Shown here piece by piece: positions 42,001 to 52,946 of a stretch of 64,000 bases of DNA. Position numbers and translations under genes: made by a program. Position 1 is the first letter of the stretch; each line of letters opens with the position of its first letter. The notes under the pieces are model-generated. The model was not told where the DNA came from, did no database searches, and saw only the letters and a program-made list of their open reading frames with translations. Where the stretch lies: assembly GCF_963678975.1 (NCBI RefSeq), contig NC_089281.1, positions 12,403,075 to 12,467,074 of the forward strand, written 5' to 3'. This stretch comes from Dysidea avara (lineage: Eukaryota; Porifera; Demospongiae; Dictyoceratida; Dysideidae).

Positions 42001-43827
42001 GTTTCAGGTCCACTACACAAGCACTCACTGTAGGTTTAGATCTGCTGAGATCTGTAATTGTGGTCAAAGTCACAGGTCAAGGTCACCAAATTTGTGCCAA
42101 GTTAATGGTCATTACACTCATAATCCAATAGTACACAAAACTTGTTGCTAAGTCTGGCTTTTTTTACTGCATTGAACAGGGTTTTAGTACCGTGTAGCCT
42201 AAATATTTCAAGGGGGAAATTTTTTGAGGTTGAGCAATGTTGCTAAAATACAGATTTACAAACACTCCCAAAATGTATTCAACTATATTATGGAGGTTTA
42301 AATATTTCAAAGATAAAATTTTTGCTGGTAACCGCCAAAACCACAGAATCTGTGAAATTTTTCACCCTTAAAATATTTAGGATACACAGTAACATGTTTC
42401 TGACTCCCTGCTACACAGGCTTTCAGTAGGCTAGCCTTCTCTGCAGGTCCTAGTAGGATAGTGACTATTAAGTCACAGCTAGGTCACATACTGGCAAAGG
42501 CTCTAGGTCACAGCAAAATTTCATACTTTGATCTGCCTACATCACATGCCTATGTAACACTCCCTTGCACAAGGGGTTGACATCAACGGTCAAAAACAAA
42601 TAATTTGAAGTCCACAATTGATAAGTATTTGTTGCTGATAAATTTGAAAGAAATCAAACACTGGAAAAAGCTGTGTTTCACAGTTTGAGGTGAAATTTTG
42701 GTCTATTCAAGACATCCACTAAGGCAAATGTGCATGACTACATAACACCTCCTGAATTATCCTACAAAATTTGCTGCAGTAATAGTATCATGATAATTAT
42801 CATACACTATACAGACCTGAACAAAACATAGCCAGTGTTTCAACATATTCTCAGTGTTTCAACATATTCTTATCATTGTCACCTGAGCCCTGCGTAATAT
42901 AGTCTTGTCAAAGATGAACACGTGGTCACTCCCAATGGTTTTGTTCTGGAACAAGAATGTTTTCATGTTGTAAACATGTTTGCATGCTCTATACTAAATG
43001 TATGAAATATTGTTATCTGTTTTGTTCTTGCCTGTATCAAAGCTCTTTCAGTTCTGAAATTTTAGTTATCTTTACTTAACAAGTTACAAATAGCACAGGT
43101 GAACACGACCAATCCACACAAAAAAATTCCCCTTTAAAAATAAAGAGAGCTTCATGAAAATATATCCCTTGAAAATTTTGGTGGTAACAATTTGTGAAAG
43201 AAATTTTTACCCTTAAAAACACCGGTAGTTTGGCAAAGACAAAGCATTTACGACTTTGTTATTATGTGAGTATGAACTTAGACATTATTCGTATTTCAGT
43301 GCCGCCATCATGAGATATTTGGTGTCCAAGTATAACCTGCCAGACCACTGGTACCCTGCCAATCCTGAACGTCGTGCTAAAGTAGATGAGTACCTTGACT
43401 GGCATCATACCAACACCAGAGCAGGAGCTGCAATGTACTTCGCTAACCAAGTACTGACCATGTCATTATGTGTTGCTATAATGTGTCTTGTTTTTAGTTT
43501 TTGATCCCTCGGTTTACTGGAGGTGAAATCGACATGTCAAAAGTTGAAGAGGCACAGAAAAAGCTCCACAAGAGTATTAAGTTGATTGAAGGACATTTTC
43601 TGGCAAACACCAAATATTTAGCAGGAGATGAGATCTCAATAGCAGATGTGCAAGCTGTGTGTGAGTTTACACAACTTTGGATGCCAGATTACAAAGCGTA
43701 TGAGGCAGGATCAAGGATCGACACATGGATGAATGATTGTAAGGAGAGACTCCAACCTTACTTTGATGAAACACACAAGATGGTCTACTATGGTATCAAG
43801 AGTGGACTGTTCAAATCGAAGTTGTAA
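36053..43827 (+). CDS. Glutathione S-transferase, theta-like, copy B (GST2), 228 aa
   Basis: Four exons: 36053-36167, 36232-36322, 43300-43450, 43498-43827; phases close and no stop interrupts. It is nearly identical to GST1 over the coding exons. Exon 4 starts T-T-T-T-T-G where GST1 has A-T-G, adding one residue. S-Q-P-S-R-A, V-P-A-I-D-D-N-G, D-H-W-Y-P and the C-terminal F-K-S-K-L are kept. Intron 2 is nearly 7 kb because a Ty3/Gypsy element lies in it in antisense orientation, along with a 42-bp palindrome and a TA-inserted MITE. The gene should still be spliceable, but intron length may lower output. It is convergent with DHRS7, whose end lies 563 bp downstream. Confidence 0.86.
36369..36428. 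mobile_element. 42-bp perfect palindrome flanked by 9-bp direct repeats
   Basis: Positions 36378-36419 are a perfect inverted repeat centred on CCCCAGGTACCTGGGG. It is flanked on both sides by GCTCTGATC (36369-36377 and 36420-36428). The GST1 intron has a single gctgtgatc at the matching place, so this looks like an insertion with target duplication rather than old sequence. Confidence 0.8.
36562..36785 (-). repeat. 3' LTR of the Gypsy element
   Basis: 224 bp, identical by eye to the LTR at 41794-42017. It is preceded on the element's strand by a weak purine-rich tract (ggaaccaggagtaa) that would be the polypurine primer site. Confidence 0.9.
36819..40708 (-). pseudogene. Gypsy pol (PR-RT-RNase H-integrase), broken by one stop and one frameshift
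   Basis: The frame from 40708 carries an aspartic protease D-T-G-A (residues 43-46), an RT with Y-L-D-D (479-482) and an RNase H D-T-D-A-S motif (about 630). It stops at TAG 38567-38569, where relatives have Trp; the same frame continues after it. The continuation (to about 37637) holds the integrase H-H-C-C zinc segment and the start of the catalytic core (M-D-I-V-G-P-F). A one-base slip near 37640 moves the reading to 37646-36819, which holds the rest of the core (P-Y-H-P-Q-C-D-G) and a G-P-F/Y-type C-terminal domain. No chromodomain seen. Described as found; the reading frame is not intact. Confidence 0.88.
40768..41685 (-). CDS. Gypsy gag, 305 aa, with one CCHC zinc knuckle
   Basis: An intact frame encodes a capsid-like region with W-x-x-W-x-x-H-F near residue 50 and a C-terminal zinc knuckle C-H-K-C-G-Q-A-G-H-Y-A-R-G-C just before the stop. 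Family knowledge: Gag packages the element's RNA into virus-like particles. Pol begins about 60 nt further on in another frame, so expression would need frameshifting or separate initiation. Confidence 0.85.
   Translation of the reverse strand: MFIPSVQLAATPSMDSGQDSQGAQLQPEAVTVARTSRPVITPDAFDGDNGWDEWIGHFNSVSRVNEWNDQTKLLWLEVRLVGKARKAWNRLTTEEKNNYNSAVVALRRRFEPESRRDLYAAKFQTRGRKSNESWGELADNLRSLADKAFPDLDETAKEKLSVDRYLTLLEKPEVSLAVRQRRPRTLNDAVSATLEIEAFMSLGNQTLSRHSATPGSTVASLDSSINASFASRDDKMCEMLQTLMSLMDQMEITIARRLPVDNRSSDAVSTPRPRGQDRTDSTRRGPIVCHKCGQAGHYARGCANH
41774..41791 (-). promoter_or_regulatory. Primer-binding site, apparently complementary to tRNA-Ser
   Basis: Two bases inside the 5' LTR the element strand reads TGGCGTAGTCGGCAGGAT. 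Its complement ends in CGACTACGCCA, which fits the 3' end plus CCA of eukaryotic tRNA-Ser(AGA/UGA) as I recall it. This is the start site of reverse transcription. Confidence 0.7.
41794..42017 (-). repeat. 5' LTR of the Gypsy element
   Basis: 224 bp, identical by eye to the LTR at 36562-36785. It would carry the element's promoter and polyadenylation signals. Confidence 0.9.
42190..42389. mobile_element. TA-inserted MITE (GCCTAAATATTT ends) in GST2 intron 2
   Basis: Ends carry inverted GCCTAAATATTTCAA, flanked by TA on both sides; 200 bp. Same family as 5777-5965. No equivalent is visible in the GST1 intron. Confidence 0.7.
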
Positions 43828-44390
43828 ATGCATAGTGTATTTTGTGGATAACTACATCATAGCAATCTATCTGTGTTAGTATGTTATAATACCCAGCATT
43901 ACTACTTTACAAAATAAAAAGTGAACTAGATTCTATATAGACTGCATAATTTTTTAAATGTCCTAGAGTAGTAAAGTAAGATTACATCAGTTGTATGATT
44001 ATGTCATGTATAAAATAAGCATCCTTCATTGTCCTGAAATCTATCAAAAATAGTGGTGAAATCAAATTGGGACAAATTCTCACTAGCAATGGAGAGAGAT
44101 GTTTCTGTGATGCTTGTTGCAGCCTTGTTGAGCTGTGACGTACTGAAATATAAACATACACCTTCTGAACACAGTGAACAATCCCTTAGTAGTAGTACCA
44201 AGAGTTGTATAGAAAAATTAATGTAGATTTAGAATTAAAAAGGACACGTACAGAAGTACATTTTATCACACTAAACTATTGCAGTTACACAGAAACAGTT
44301 TTTGTATTTATTCATATACTTGTACTTTTAGAATTACAGTTCATTTCAAATATCCCGCATCAAGACTCTACAGTGTATAACACCATGGTA

Positions 44391-47300
44391 TTATAAACAA
44401 CAAAAATATATTATATAACTTACATGAACATTGCCAGCTTTAAATGCTTTCACTCGCTTAGGTCCGATCACTTGTCCCATCCTAATGTAATAACAAAATT
44501 TGCATTATTACACAAAAATCCTTGTTGACTATTTTGTACATCATACAGTACAGTACCCGGTAGTATTACTGCAATTAGGATCATGGAAATTTTCACTTTC
44601 TCATAAAAAAAACGTTGACCAGAAACCAGCCCTCGCAAATGTCACAATACCTTCATGGTGCCTTGGCAGTATTGGTTAGGTAGATCAAACCCAAAAGTGT
44701 CTTCAGAGTAGTGTTGTTTTAGTACAGCAAATTCATTTTAGTTTAGGTCTAGTTCTAGTACCCCATATTCAGTAATTTTAGTTAGTATTAGTTTCATTTT
44801 AGTTAGTATTAGTTTTAGTGTTAGATATCTTCACTTATACTAACCTTGGTAGCACCCCCTAGACTTCCAGAAATTTTAGATTTGGTGTTTTGATGTTCAG
44901 CACTATTTCCACTTACCGTTGTGCACAAATGAACAAAAGCTCTAATAGAACTGAGCTTAAATAATCTAAATAGGCAGAATTAATGCTGAATAGCAATGTT
45001 TCAGAGGAGGTTGGACATGATAAATTTCACTTCTGAAATTTATTTCTGTTAATTGCATAATTCTAATGGAGTAAGTGATAGAAGAAATGTTTAGCAATAT
45101 CCACACCATGTTACCTTGTGCTTCTTAAGATGAACAGCAAATTCTTATTGCAAGGCGGGTGTGCGAGTTTCTAATTCTCTTTTCGATTCTCTGTAAAGCC
45201 AAACTAGCGGCATCCGCTCTTCTTTTTCAATACTCTTAGAGGCTTTGTTAGCATGCACATTGCTTTCTTCAACAATCATTGTGTTTAAATACACTTACAT
45301 AGGGCATCCCTATAGTATTACACATGGATTCCACCCAGCGAATACTTACACACGTGATCCTGTAGATTTCAAGAGCATTTTACGTACCTGGAGTAGTGGG
45401 GTTGAATGGGGTTGACTGGCTGAATAGACTAAACTTGAAGTGCACTCTCGAATGGTATTTGTGAAAACTTTCGTGAACGCTTGGTTAAACTTTCAATACA
45501 AAATGTATGCACTCATGTGCATGTGAGTGTCCAACCTCCTCTGACAATGTTGAGCATGATGACAATGTTGAGCATGACATCAACTATCAGTATTGAAAAA
45601 GAAGAGTGGATGCTGCTAGTTTGGCCTTACAGAGAATCGAAAAGAGAATTAGAAACTCGCATACCCGCCTTGCAATAAGAATTTGCTGTTCATCTTAAGA
45701 AGCACAAGGTAACATGGTGTGGATATTGCTAAACATTTCTTCTATCACTTACTCCATTAGAATTATGCAATTAACAGAAATAAATTTCAGAAGTGCTTGT
45801 ATCATGTCCAACCTCCTCTGAAACATTGCTATGTGCTAGCTGCCAAAAATGCTTCTGATAAGTTGCTAAGGAATTTTTTTTTTTTAAATTAACAATTACT
45901 TTTCTACTGAATAACTGCCTGCCCGTGACAAGCAATGGCTAAGGCTATGGGCTTGACTTTTTACTGTTAGATATCGCTTTCAACCTGACAGGTGCCTTTT
46001 GGCATACCACAGTAAATACAAAGTACATATCATGGATTTACCTTTGTCCTCCTTTGTGTCCCATTTCTCCCCACTGACAATGCTGATTTGTGGTAGCTAG
46101 CACATGATGGTTTCCCTACATTTGTATCAGAAATTGTCCATATTTCCCATGGTGACTGGATTAATTGCAGAGGCATTCCTCATAATATTCTTTGTTTATA
46201 ATACCGTGTAACAGGCTGAACATAGCTAAAAAGGATGCATTAATTGATTTCCTTCTATTTGTAATTTTATGACTGGTGAACCCCATCAAAGGAGAGAATG
46301 GTACCGGACATATCACAAATCTCCCAAGGTGACATTTCCCTTCAGTCACTACAGAAGTTAGAGATGATTTCCTTTATCATGATAGTGAGCACAAAAGCCA
46401 TTGAAGTGGTATCCACAAATTGACACTTACATGATAGTTGAGAGAAAAATGGGACACAAAGGAGGACAAAGATGATACACGTATTGTAGCTGTGACAGTA
46501 GACAAAAAGGCATGTTTCAGGCTTTAGTAAGTAACATCAAACAGTGAAAGAAATCAAGCCTGCCTGTAGTGTAAACCATAGTCAAGTTAAGCTTGGCTGA
46601 AGGCATTGATCAGTTATATCAGATGTTAAAAAAAGATCTGTTGAATAGAAGCATTTGGGGTTGCTCTAGAGGCACAATTGGGTTTGATGCCTAACCAATG
46701 TTGGAAAGTGAAGTTGATAATTAGGTGATATTTTTGGGCAGAAAATCCCAAACCTCCATGATTATGCGACGAAAATCACCTTTATGGAATAATACTAGCT
46801 TTAGTCCATTTAATACCAAGTACAGTAAGAAAACACTTACAGGCAGGATATAGAATTTTTTTAAAAATCACAGAAACTTGAATTTTCGTCTGCCTACCTG
46901 CCTGCCCATCTTCCTGCCTGACCAGTCACAAGGTTGGACCACCATTTTAAACCACAATAACAAACTTACCAGTGGGATGTGCCTTTTGAAGTTCCAACGA
47001 GTGTGTGCCCTCTGTGTCTTGTCTTTCCTTTTATCTTTAATCAGGCTAGTCCTTCTTCCTTCTCCATGCAATGAAACCATATTGAGGCATTAATTTTTCC
47101 TATCAACACTTCCCTGAGCAGCATATTTAGACGCTTATTGAAGCACATATGCTCTGGTGGTAATTCACGATAACTTCAATGCCACGCCTATATTAACGCA
47201 GTCTTGTTTGATAAATTATGATCAAGACCATACCTCTTACCAATCTATCATGATGACACACCCCATTATTATTGGACTAGCTGTATTCATAATGCTAGCA

Positions 47301-50300
47301 CAATGAAATAGTGACACACATCCCTGGTAGTGAAAGACTGACTTGAGATACTCTTAATACAGGAGTCACGATAATAGAACAGTCAATGTGCTCTATGCTA
47401 TAATAAAAAAACCTAACAAACTACAATCATTAGTTTAAAAGGATCCAAGCAATAAAAAGTAGTAGAACAAGACATGAATGATGTATTACAGCATAACTCA
47501 GTGCCCACATTGGCATTGAACAAAATGATTGCTATAACATGTCAATGTAGGGATTTCCTCACCAAGCTATGTTGTAATACCATCATTCATCTCTTGTTTC
47601 ACTACTTTTTATTACTTGGATCCCTTAAATTAATAATTATTAATATACTAGTACTGCGTGATACATCCAGATGACCTACCGCCAGAGTTAGAAAATAGGA
47701 TTGGAAGGTATTTAGGTATTAGTAGTTAATCAAGGTATTTTTCAGATACCAAAGTGGTTTTCTAAAAATACCGAATACTGAATTTGATGTAGTAATTAAT
47801 TTTTGGTGGTTTAGTGGTGACCATATGTACATGAAGTCAAGCCCCATACAAACATGCTTATGCTGTAGACAAACACAGAGCTATGAGAAGTATTCACAAT
47901 GGTTTTTACTTTATTTCAAAACTTACTTTGTGGTACAATATTATTGTTGTTTCATTTGTTTCTTTTAAAACAATATGGGTATAAGTGCGAATCATAGCTT
48001 ATCCACATTTAAAAGGTATTTAGTGATACCGAGGTATTTTTCCTAATACCGTACCGTTCTTCAAAAATGCTATACCGCCCATCCCTATTTGAAAGTGCCA
48101 TGATACAAATACTGTGGTTACTTTGCTGCAATCTTATTGACCTACCCAAATCCCTAGTAGAGTTCACAGATTAGCAGTTCAGATTCCTCAAAACGTCAGC
48201 AAGTAATAATATTACTAAAGTCTTGCGTAGAAAACAAATTGGTCTGCTCTTTCTTACCAAGCTTACATGTATGTTGCAATCACATGAACAGCCCTTACAT
48301 TAATGCAATGTTGGGGAAGTACTGCATTATGTAGGTAAACAGTAGAACAGGATGGGGTGATATCCACAACTCCTTCAATCTGTTGGCCATTCCAATCAAC
48401 ATCAAATGAACACACCTCTCAGTACTCATTCTACCAGCTTGGTTTTCTTCCAGTGCTTCTACAGGCTGTGTGTGTATACAATATACATTATCACACATGC
48501 AGTGATGGGTATTTTTTACATACCTTTTCCAACTGTGATGAGAATGCATTTAAAGAAATTTTGGACACAACCGGACCGGGACAAACCAACTGAATGTCAA
48601 TATTTTTTTCAACGACTTCCATTCTTAATGCACCAAAATAACCCTATAGAAGTAAAATCACAAATGTCATGCATGCACAGTTGCACACACGCATGCACGC
48701 ACGCACACAGAAGAATGTATCCTACTGAACCAGCAAATCATTGGAAACTTGAGTAAGGATATATAACTGACAATGCTCCTTCAATACAAAATGTTCAAAG
48801 GCAGGTTTCGCTTGTTAACATGGTGATGCATGGCCAAGATGCAGTTGAAAATTCCGAGCTACTCCATCAACTGTTATTAGTTTTTCAGACATGCTCATAG
48901 AGTTATTGGGACAAACAAACAAGTGCATGCAACCACACACACTAGCATTACACATGTACATACATACATACATACATACTACATCAACAGCTGTACCTGT
49001 AGGGCATGCTTGGTTGCAGAATAACCAGCACTAGCAGGAGCACCTGTAAGGTACGTACAAGCGAAATTTGAGAGAGGAAATATATTGGAGTCACATGCAA
49101 TGGGTGGTAACAAAATAGATGTACTAACAGTCTCATGCATTTACTGAATATGTTATCCAGACTCAAATAGTTTTGACACAATCATTTACTAGACTCTCAG
49201 TGTTACAACAAATAATAAATTACCTAGTTTACCAGCAATACTGCTGACTACTACAATTAGTCCATTGTCCTGTTCTCCCATCTGCTTCACTACAGCTTGA
49301 CTAAGAGAAATCGTGCCCAGTGTATTGATCTCTAGTAGGACTTGATGTACATCTAAGCTGGTCTCTACAGCCAGAGCTCTCTGGGATCGACCACCATTGT
49401 TCACCAGTATGTCAATCTGTTGATAAAGATAGATAACAAATATGATTGTGCAATGATACGCATATACCTTGCCATATTGGGATACAACCTGGTCTACCAG
49501 TTGTGTGTGAGTGTTGAATTGTGACAGATCAAGTGGCAACACAAGGTGAGAGTCCTTGCAATCCTCTGGAGATAATTCTGAAGAGGCATACAGTATTTGA
49601 TAAACACATTTATCATACATACATGGTAACAGATACCATGCTTATGGTAGCACAGTTTAAAGATTTAAATATGGTCTTATGTGAACAGTGTACCCAGATA
49701 GAACCGTCTTGTAATTCCTATACAATTTACTTCACTGGATACATACAATCTCGTCCTTCCGCATAATTTATACTCAACCAACTCATTACAAAACAGGCAA
49801 GCTAGGTATGGCTACTGTTTTGTAACATGTGAAATATGGACAGTCTTTTACAACAATCTTTTTCAAACCAATGATTACTTCCTGGAACAAGGCTCACTAG
49901 ATTGCAAGTTAAAATTTTTGATGTTCAGGGTGATTTCACTGATTTGACGCAAGAAAATTTTTATTATGTGAACTTAAATATCACATTCTGTTGAAAAGTG
50001 TGTTACTAAGCACTCGGGGAAGATAAGTTTCGCCTATCATATATGGTAATGTGAATCGAAGCTAAGAGCACAAAATGGGAAAGCTCCACATGACTCAAAC
50101 TATGGATCAATTGTTTGTATCAAATCATTACTACTTTATTAGCAGGATCACCAATAAGGGTCCAGCTCTCCTTTCAGTTTTCTCTTGCCCATGCAGACCT
50201 TAGATATGATATGCAGCAGACACAAGCGATGCAACAGTTGCAAGCACAATGGTATGCAACTGTGCAAATTTTGCTTTCTACAATTTGCAACACATGAAAC

Positions 50301-51439
50301 TTTTTTAAAGCAAAGAACTACATCTTGTTGCACATGTCACAATCAAAATAAGATTTTACTATAGTTTGTTTCACGTGAAATTGCAAATTTTGCACAGGCA
50401 AGAGTGAATAATGGTACAAGCTGTATATTCTTGGTACAATTTAATGGTGTGCATTGCAGACACTTAGCATACAACCTAAAATGTGGAAACTGCACCTGCA
50501 TGGTACTAGACTACTAGGACACCAAACACTATTTTACTACAACACCATTATGAATAATGCAGAGGGGAAAGTCTCCAGAACAAGGGGGTGTAGGCTTATC
50601 TGTAAACACAGGTCAACAGTAAAGGCCACAAAACAAAGACTATATATAAGTCAATGGCCAAGATGAAAAATTTAAAACTCATAAATCATCAACGAAGTCA
50701 GCAAGCCAAACTTTGCGACAGCTTTTAGAAAGTAGTCACTTCACCATTCTTTGTAAATTCCAGCAAATTGTACGTGTGTGAATGTACTATTTGGGGCTTT
50801 TCACCCCCTACTGCCCAGTATCTAATCTTAAATCTTGGATTAAGGTAGGTCAAGCCTTTACTCGTAAATCTAGTCTTGTGTCCAAACCGCTTTTGCATTT
50901 GGGTGGGGACAGACCCATTAAATAGAAAAAAAAAAAAGCGGTCTGGGCAAGAGACTACATGCATACAGACAGTGCTTGTCAGAATTAATACATGTCATGC
51001 AAGTAACTGGATCTTCACCTGTGAAGTGAGATCCACTGGTATTTTCTTTCCCCAGTTAATACCTTGGTCCCCCATTAAACAGTTAGCTTGCTCAAAGAAA
51101 CAACCTCGGAAACAACACATTTCACTTCTTACGTTTGCATTTCTCAGCCACTCGCTCCAATTCGTCCTTCCTCCTAGCAGAGAGCACCAGTTTAGCGCCA
51201 CACTTGGCCAACTGATATGCCAGTTCTTCGCCAATTCCACTGGATGCGCCAGTAATCCATACCACCTTCCCTGATAGCGCTTTTGATGGCTTCTTACCAA
51301 ATCGACAATAAAATGCTAACACAAGATCACAGTCCACTATCAAAACGAGTATAAGCAAAGCCAAAAGTACCCCCACGCTAACCAACAAGTGATGGAACAG
51401 AAACTCAAATACAGACATGAAAGCACACGAGAGGTCCAT
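44391..51439 (-). CDS. DHRS7: DHRS7-like short-chain dehydrogenase/reductase, 344 aa
   Basis: Seven exons (minus): 51439-51133, 49577-49468, 49416-49224, 49043-48997, 48643-48524, 48465-48299, 44481-44391; phases close, length like human DHRS7 (339). Family knowledge: an ER-membrane NADPH-dependent SDR that reduces steroid, retinoid and other carbonyls. Seen: an N-terminal membrane anchor (about 15-42); cofactor motif T-G-A-S-S-G-I-G (63-70); N-N-G-G (about 145); S-S-I-A-G with the catalytic Ser; Y-S-A-T-K (Tyr 211, Lys 215); C-P-G-P-V; and a conserved C-terminal W-I-S-P-H-P-V-L-L block. The last intron is 3.8 kb and contains a foldback and a hAT-like MITE. The C-terminal tail is uncertain: H-V is followed by a perfect gtaagt, so a further exon may exist. 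The last two exons are duplicated at 32228-34814. Confidence 0.9.
44706..45836. mobile_element. Copy-B-only insertion containing an 837-bp foldback
   Basis: Copy A reads gtgtcttca|aagctgccaaaa without interruption at about 32510, so 44706-45836 is extra in copy B. Within it 44993-45829 is a large inverted repeat. The outermost 27 bp match perfectly (ends gcaatgtttcagaggaggtt), with arms of about 245 bp, roughly 90% or more identical. The first 285 bp are rich in ttttagttagtatt repeats and may be a second element. No transposase seen. Confidence 0.75.
47443..47622. mobile_element. Inverted-repeat MITE, copy-B counterpart of 34188-34372
   Basis: Ends ggatccaagcaataaaaagt and the inverted ctactttttattacttggat. 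Position and sequence match the copy-A element, so it predates the duplication. Confidence 0.75.
47695..48090. mobile_element. hAT-like MITE (TAGGGATGGGCGGTAT-type ends)
   Basis: Right end, read on the minus strand, is tagggatgggcggtatagca; the left end is the diverged taggattggaaggtattt. The inside repeats ggtattt..ataccg. Copy A lacks it at about 34430 and has cagagtttgaaaatgcc there. An imperfect 8-bp repeat flanks it. No transposase. Confidence 0.7.
49578..51132. other. DHRS7 intron 1; no gene, partial foldback ends
   Basis: The intron holds AT-rich sequence. An inverted pair around 50860-50960 (gtcttgtgtccaaaccgctt against gcggtctgggcaagagac) belongs to the GTCTGG foldback family. Short open stretches have no domain. 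Confidence 0.5.
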
Positions 51440-52749
51440 TGTTCAGTATTAACGCGCATGCGTATTGTCTAGAGTGAAGTTACCTTCGTACGAAATCCCA
51501 AGGGAAGTGAATCAAGTGATCAAAACGTTGTCTATCTATCCTGTCAAGGAAACATCCTCCAGCTCAGCCTGTGCATCCTTCTTCTGTCATATCACAATCA
51601 CAAGTCCCACCTACCCTCTTTCCACCCACTGAATGTGTGATGGATTACTGAGTCTAATTGGCTCGCTAATTGGTAATTTATATGTTTCTGCTCCACCGCC
51701 TGCATCCCTTTTTGAGAATCTGAAATTATGGGAAAATATTGTATCAGCTTTTGTGGAAAGCCAGACTTTAGAAACTACGGCTGCAACAAGTATGCGGTTT
51801 TACTGATTGTCATAATTTTACAAGGAAAAACGCACTATAGCGGCTACTGATGTTTGTTATGAATGCATTAAGTGTATGGAATGACTCAAGTATGACAGCT
51901 GTTTCTATAACAAGATTCTCTGCATTAATTCTTTGTAATGAGTTTGATTTATACTTGAGAACAACTCTTACACCGTTGTACCTGGCTATACAAAAATATC
52001 AGTAAGGTCATGACAAATTAATCTTATGTTTCATGGATGTGGCAGGTCATTGTTTTGGCAAACCCATAAATAAATGTAAATCATGTGGTCTCTTAAAAAG
52101 AGTGCTAATATGGCTGTAGACTGTTTAATATTGTGCAAGCAGTAACAGATGCAGTAGCAAAGGGGAGTTCCATCACTTTATTTCGGAAGGACTTTTAGCT
52201 TTTGTACCTGGATACTCTAATAGAGATACTCTAACAAAACAGTCAGTTGCAGCTGAAATGACTTACATTTTTATGTACTTTTCGACCTACTGGGTCACTA
52301 CTAGAGGGTAAACAATCCTCAGTGATTAGTGTGCAATTGGTATGAGGGTAAACAATCCTGATTAGTTTGCAATTGGTATGGCCTAATTTGTGTTCGAACA
52401 TCCTGTAAATGTATGCTCGATTGACATCAGTACACATTACAGAAAAGTTTGTTTTGGAATGGCTGATGTACTCCAGATGTAGATTAGATGACCTTAATGT
52501 GCTGAAATGTACATGCACAGTGGTACGATTGCATTATAGGAGTGGAGTCTAATTATCTAGCCAAGCATAATTTAGGTTGCTCCTTAAAAGCTACTTGAGA
52601 CCTGCACAGGTGTATTACGTTTGTGCATTCAGGTGGCCCATACCTATACTTGTGAGGCATAACACATCCTTCTGCTGCCTGTGCTGAGTCCACTGACTCC
52701 TAGCACCTGAGTAGTGCACAGATATGTCTTTGGCCTTCTAGCTCAGAAG
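51440..52749. other. DHRS7 5' flank; no gene recognised
   Basis: The first bases hold cgcgcatgcgt (51450-51460), similar to the GST3 upstream gcgcatgcgt (55931-55940). A 37-bp segment (gagggtaaacaatcct...tgcaattggtat) is repeated at about 52307-52381. The dispersed ATACTCTAATAGA motif is at 52211-52246. An old GST first exon may be hidden near 51555, but I could not support it. Confidence 0.4.
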
Positions 52750-52946
52750 GCCTTTGAAAGAGAAAGCTGTTACCAACTTTGAAAGCCACTTTTAAGTGGA
52801 GGAAAGTTTTCAGTGGAAATAATGTTTCTATTGCCAACCTGAAATGAATATGTGAGCTATTGATGACTGACTATAAGCTCTACCATGCCGGATAGTTGTA
52901 AAGTTGATATTTGGATGATCATGAAGAACTGTGAAAAGAAATTAGA
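52750..52946 (+). pseudogene. Relic of a GST last exon
   Basis: The segment lines up with the first two thirds of GST3 exon 4. Shared blocks include gagaaagc/gaaaaagc, a degenerate agctactttt-type block, ctgactataa...ctacca, gttgatatttggatg and aagaactgtga. Several stops and indels break every frame. No other exons were recognised nearby. It marks a lost GST copy between DHRS7 and GST3. Confidence 0.75.

Larger units (their letters stand above)
36562..42017 (-). mobile_element. Ty3/Gypsy LTR retrotransposon in GST2 intron 2, nearly full length
   Basis: Two 224-bp LTRs (36562-36785 and 41794-42017) start tgtagtagg and end ccactaca, and I find no difference between them. Between them on the minus strand lie gag, protease, reverse transcriptase, RNase H and integrase in Ty3/Gypsy order. 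CAAG flanks both ends, and GST1 gives the empty site near 28720. Identical LTRs imply recent insertion. Pol carries one in-frame TAG and one frameshift, so this copy appears unable to make an intact polyprotein unless these are assembly errors. No env-like frame is present. Confidence 0.93.
44482..48298. other. DHRS7 intron 6: duplicated sequence with copy-B-only insertions
   Basis: Backbone sequence matches 32295-34647 of copy A. Extra material is an insertion of about 1.1 kb at 44706-45836, a hAT-like MITE at about 47695-48090 and small indels. Open stretches (45481-45678, 46868-47093, 47474-47674) have no domain and fall in repeats. Confidence 0.6.

Noticed and set aside
36819-42017. Endogenous retrovirus rather than retrotransposon.
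   Set aside because: No envelope-like frame lies between integrase and the 3' LTR; domain order and LTR size fit Ty3/Gypsy.
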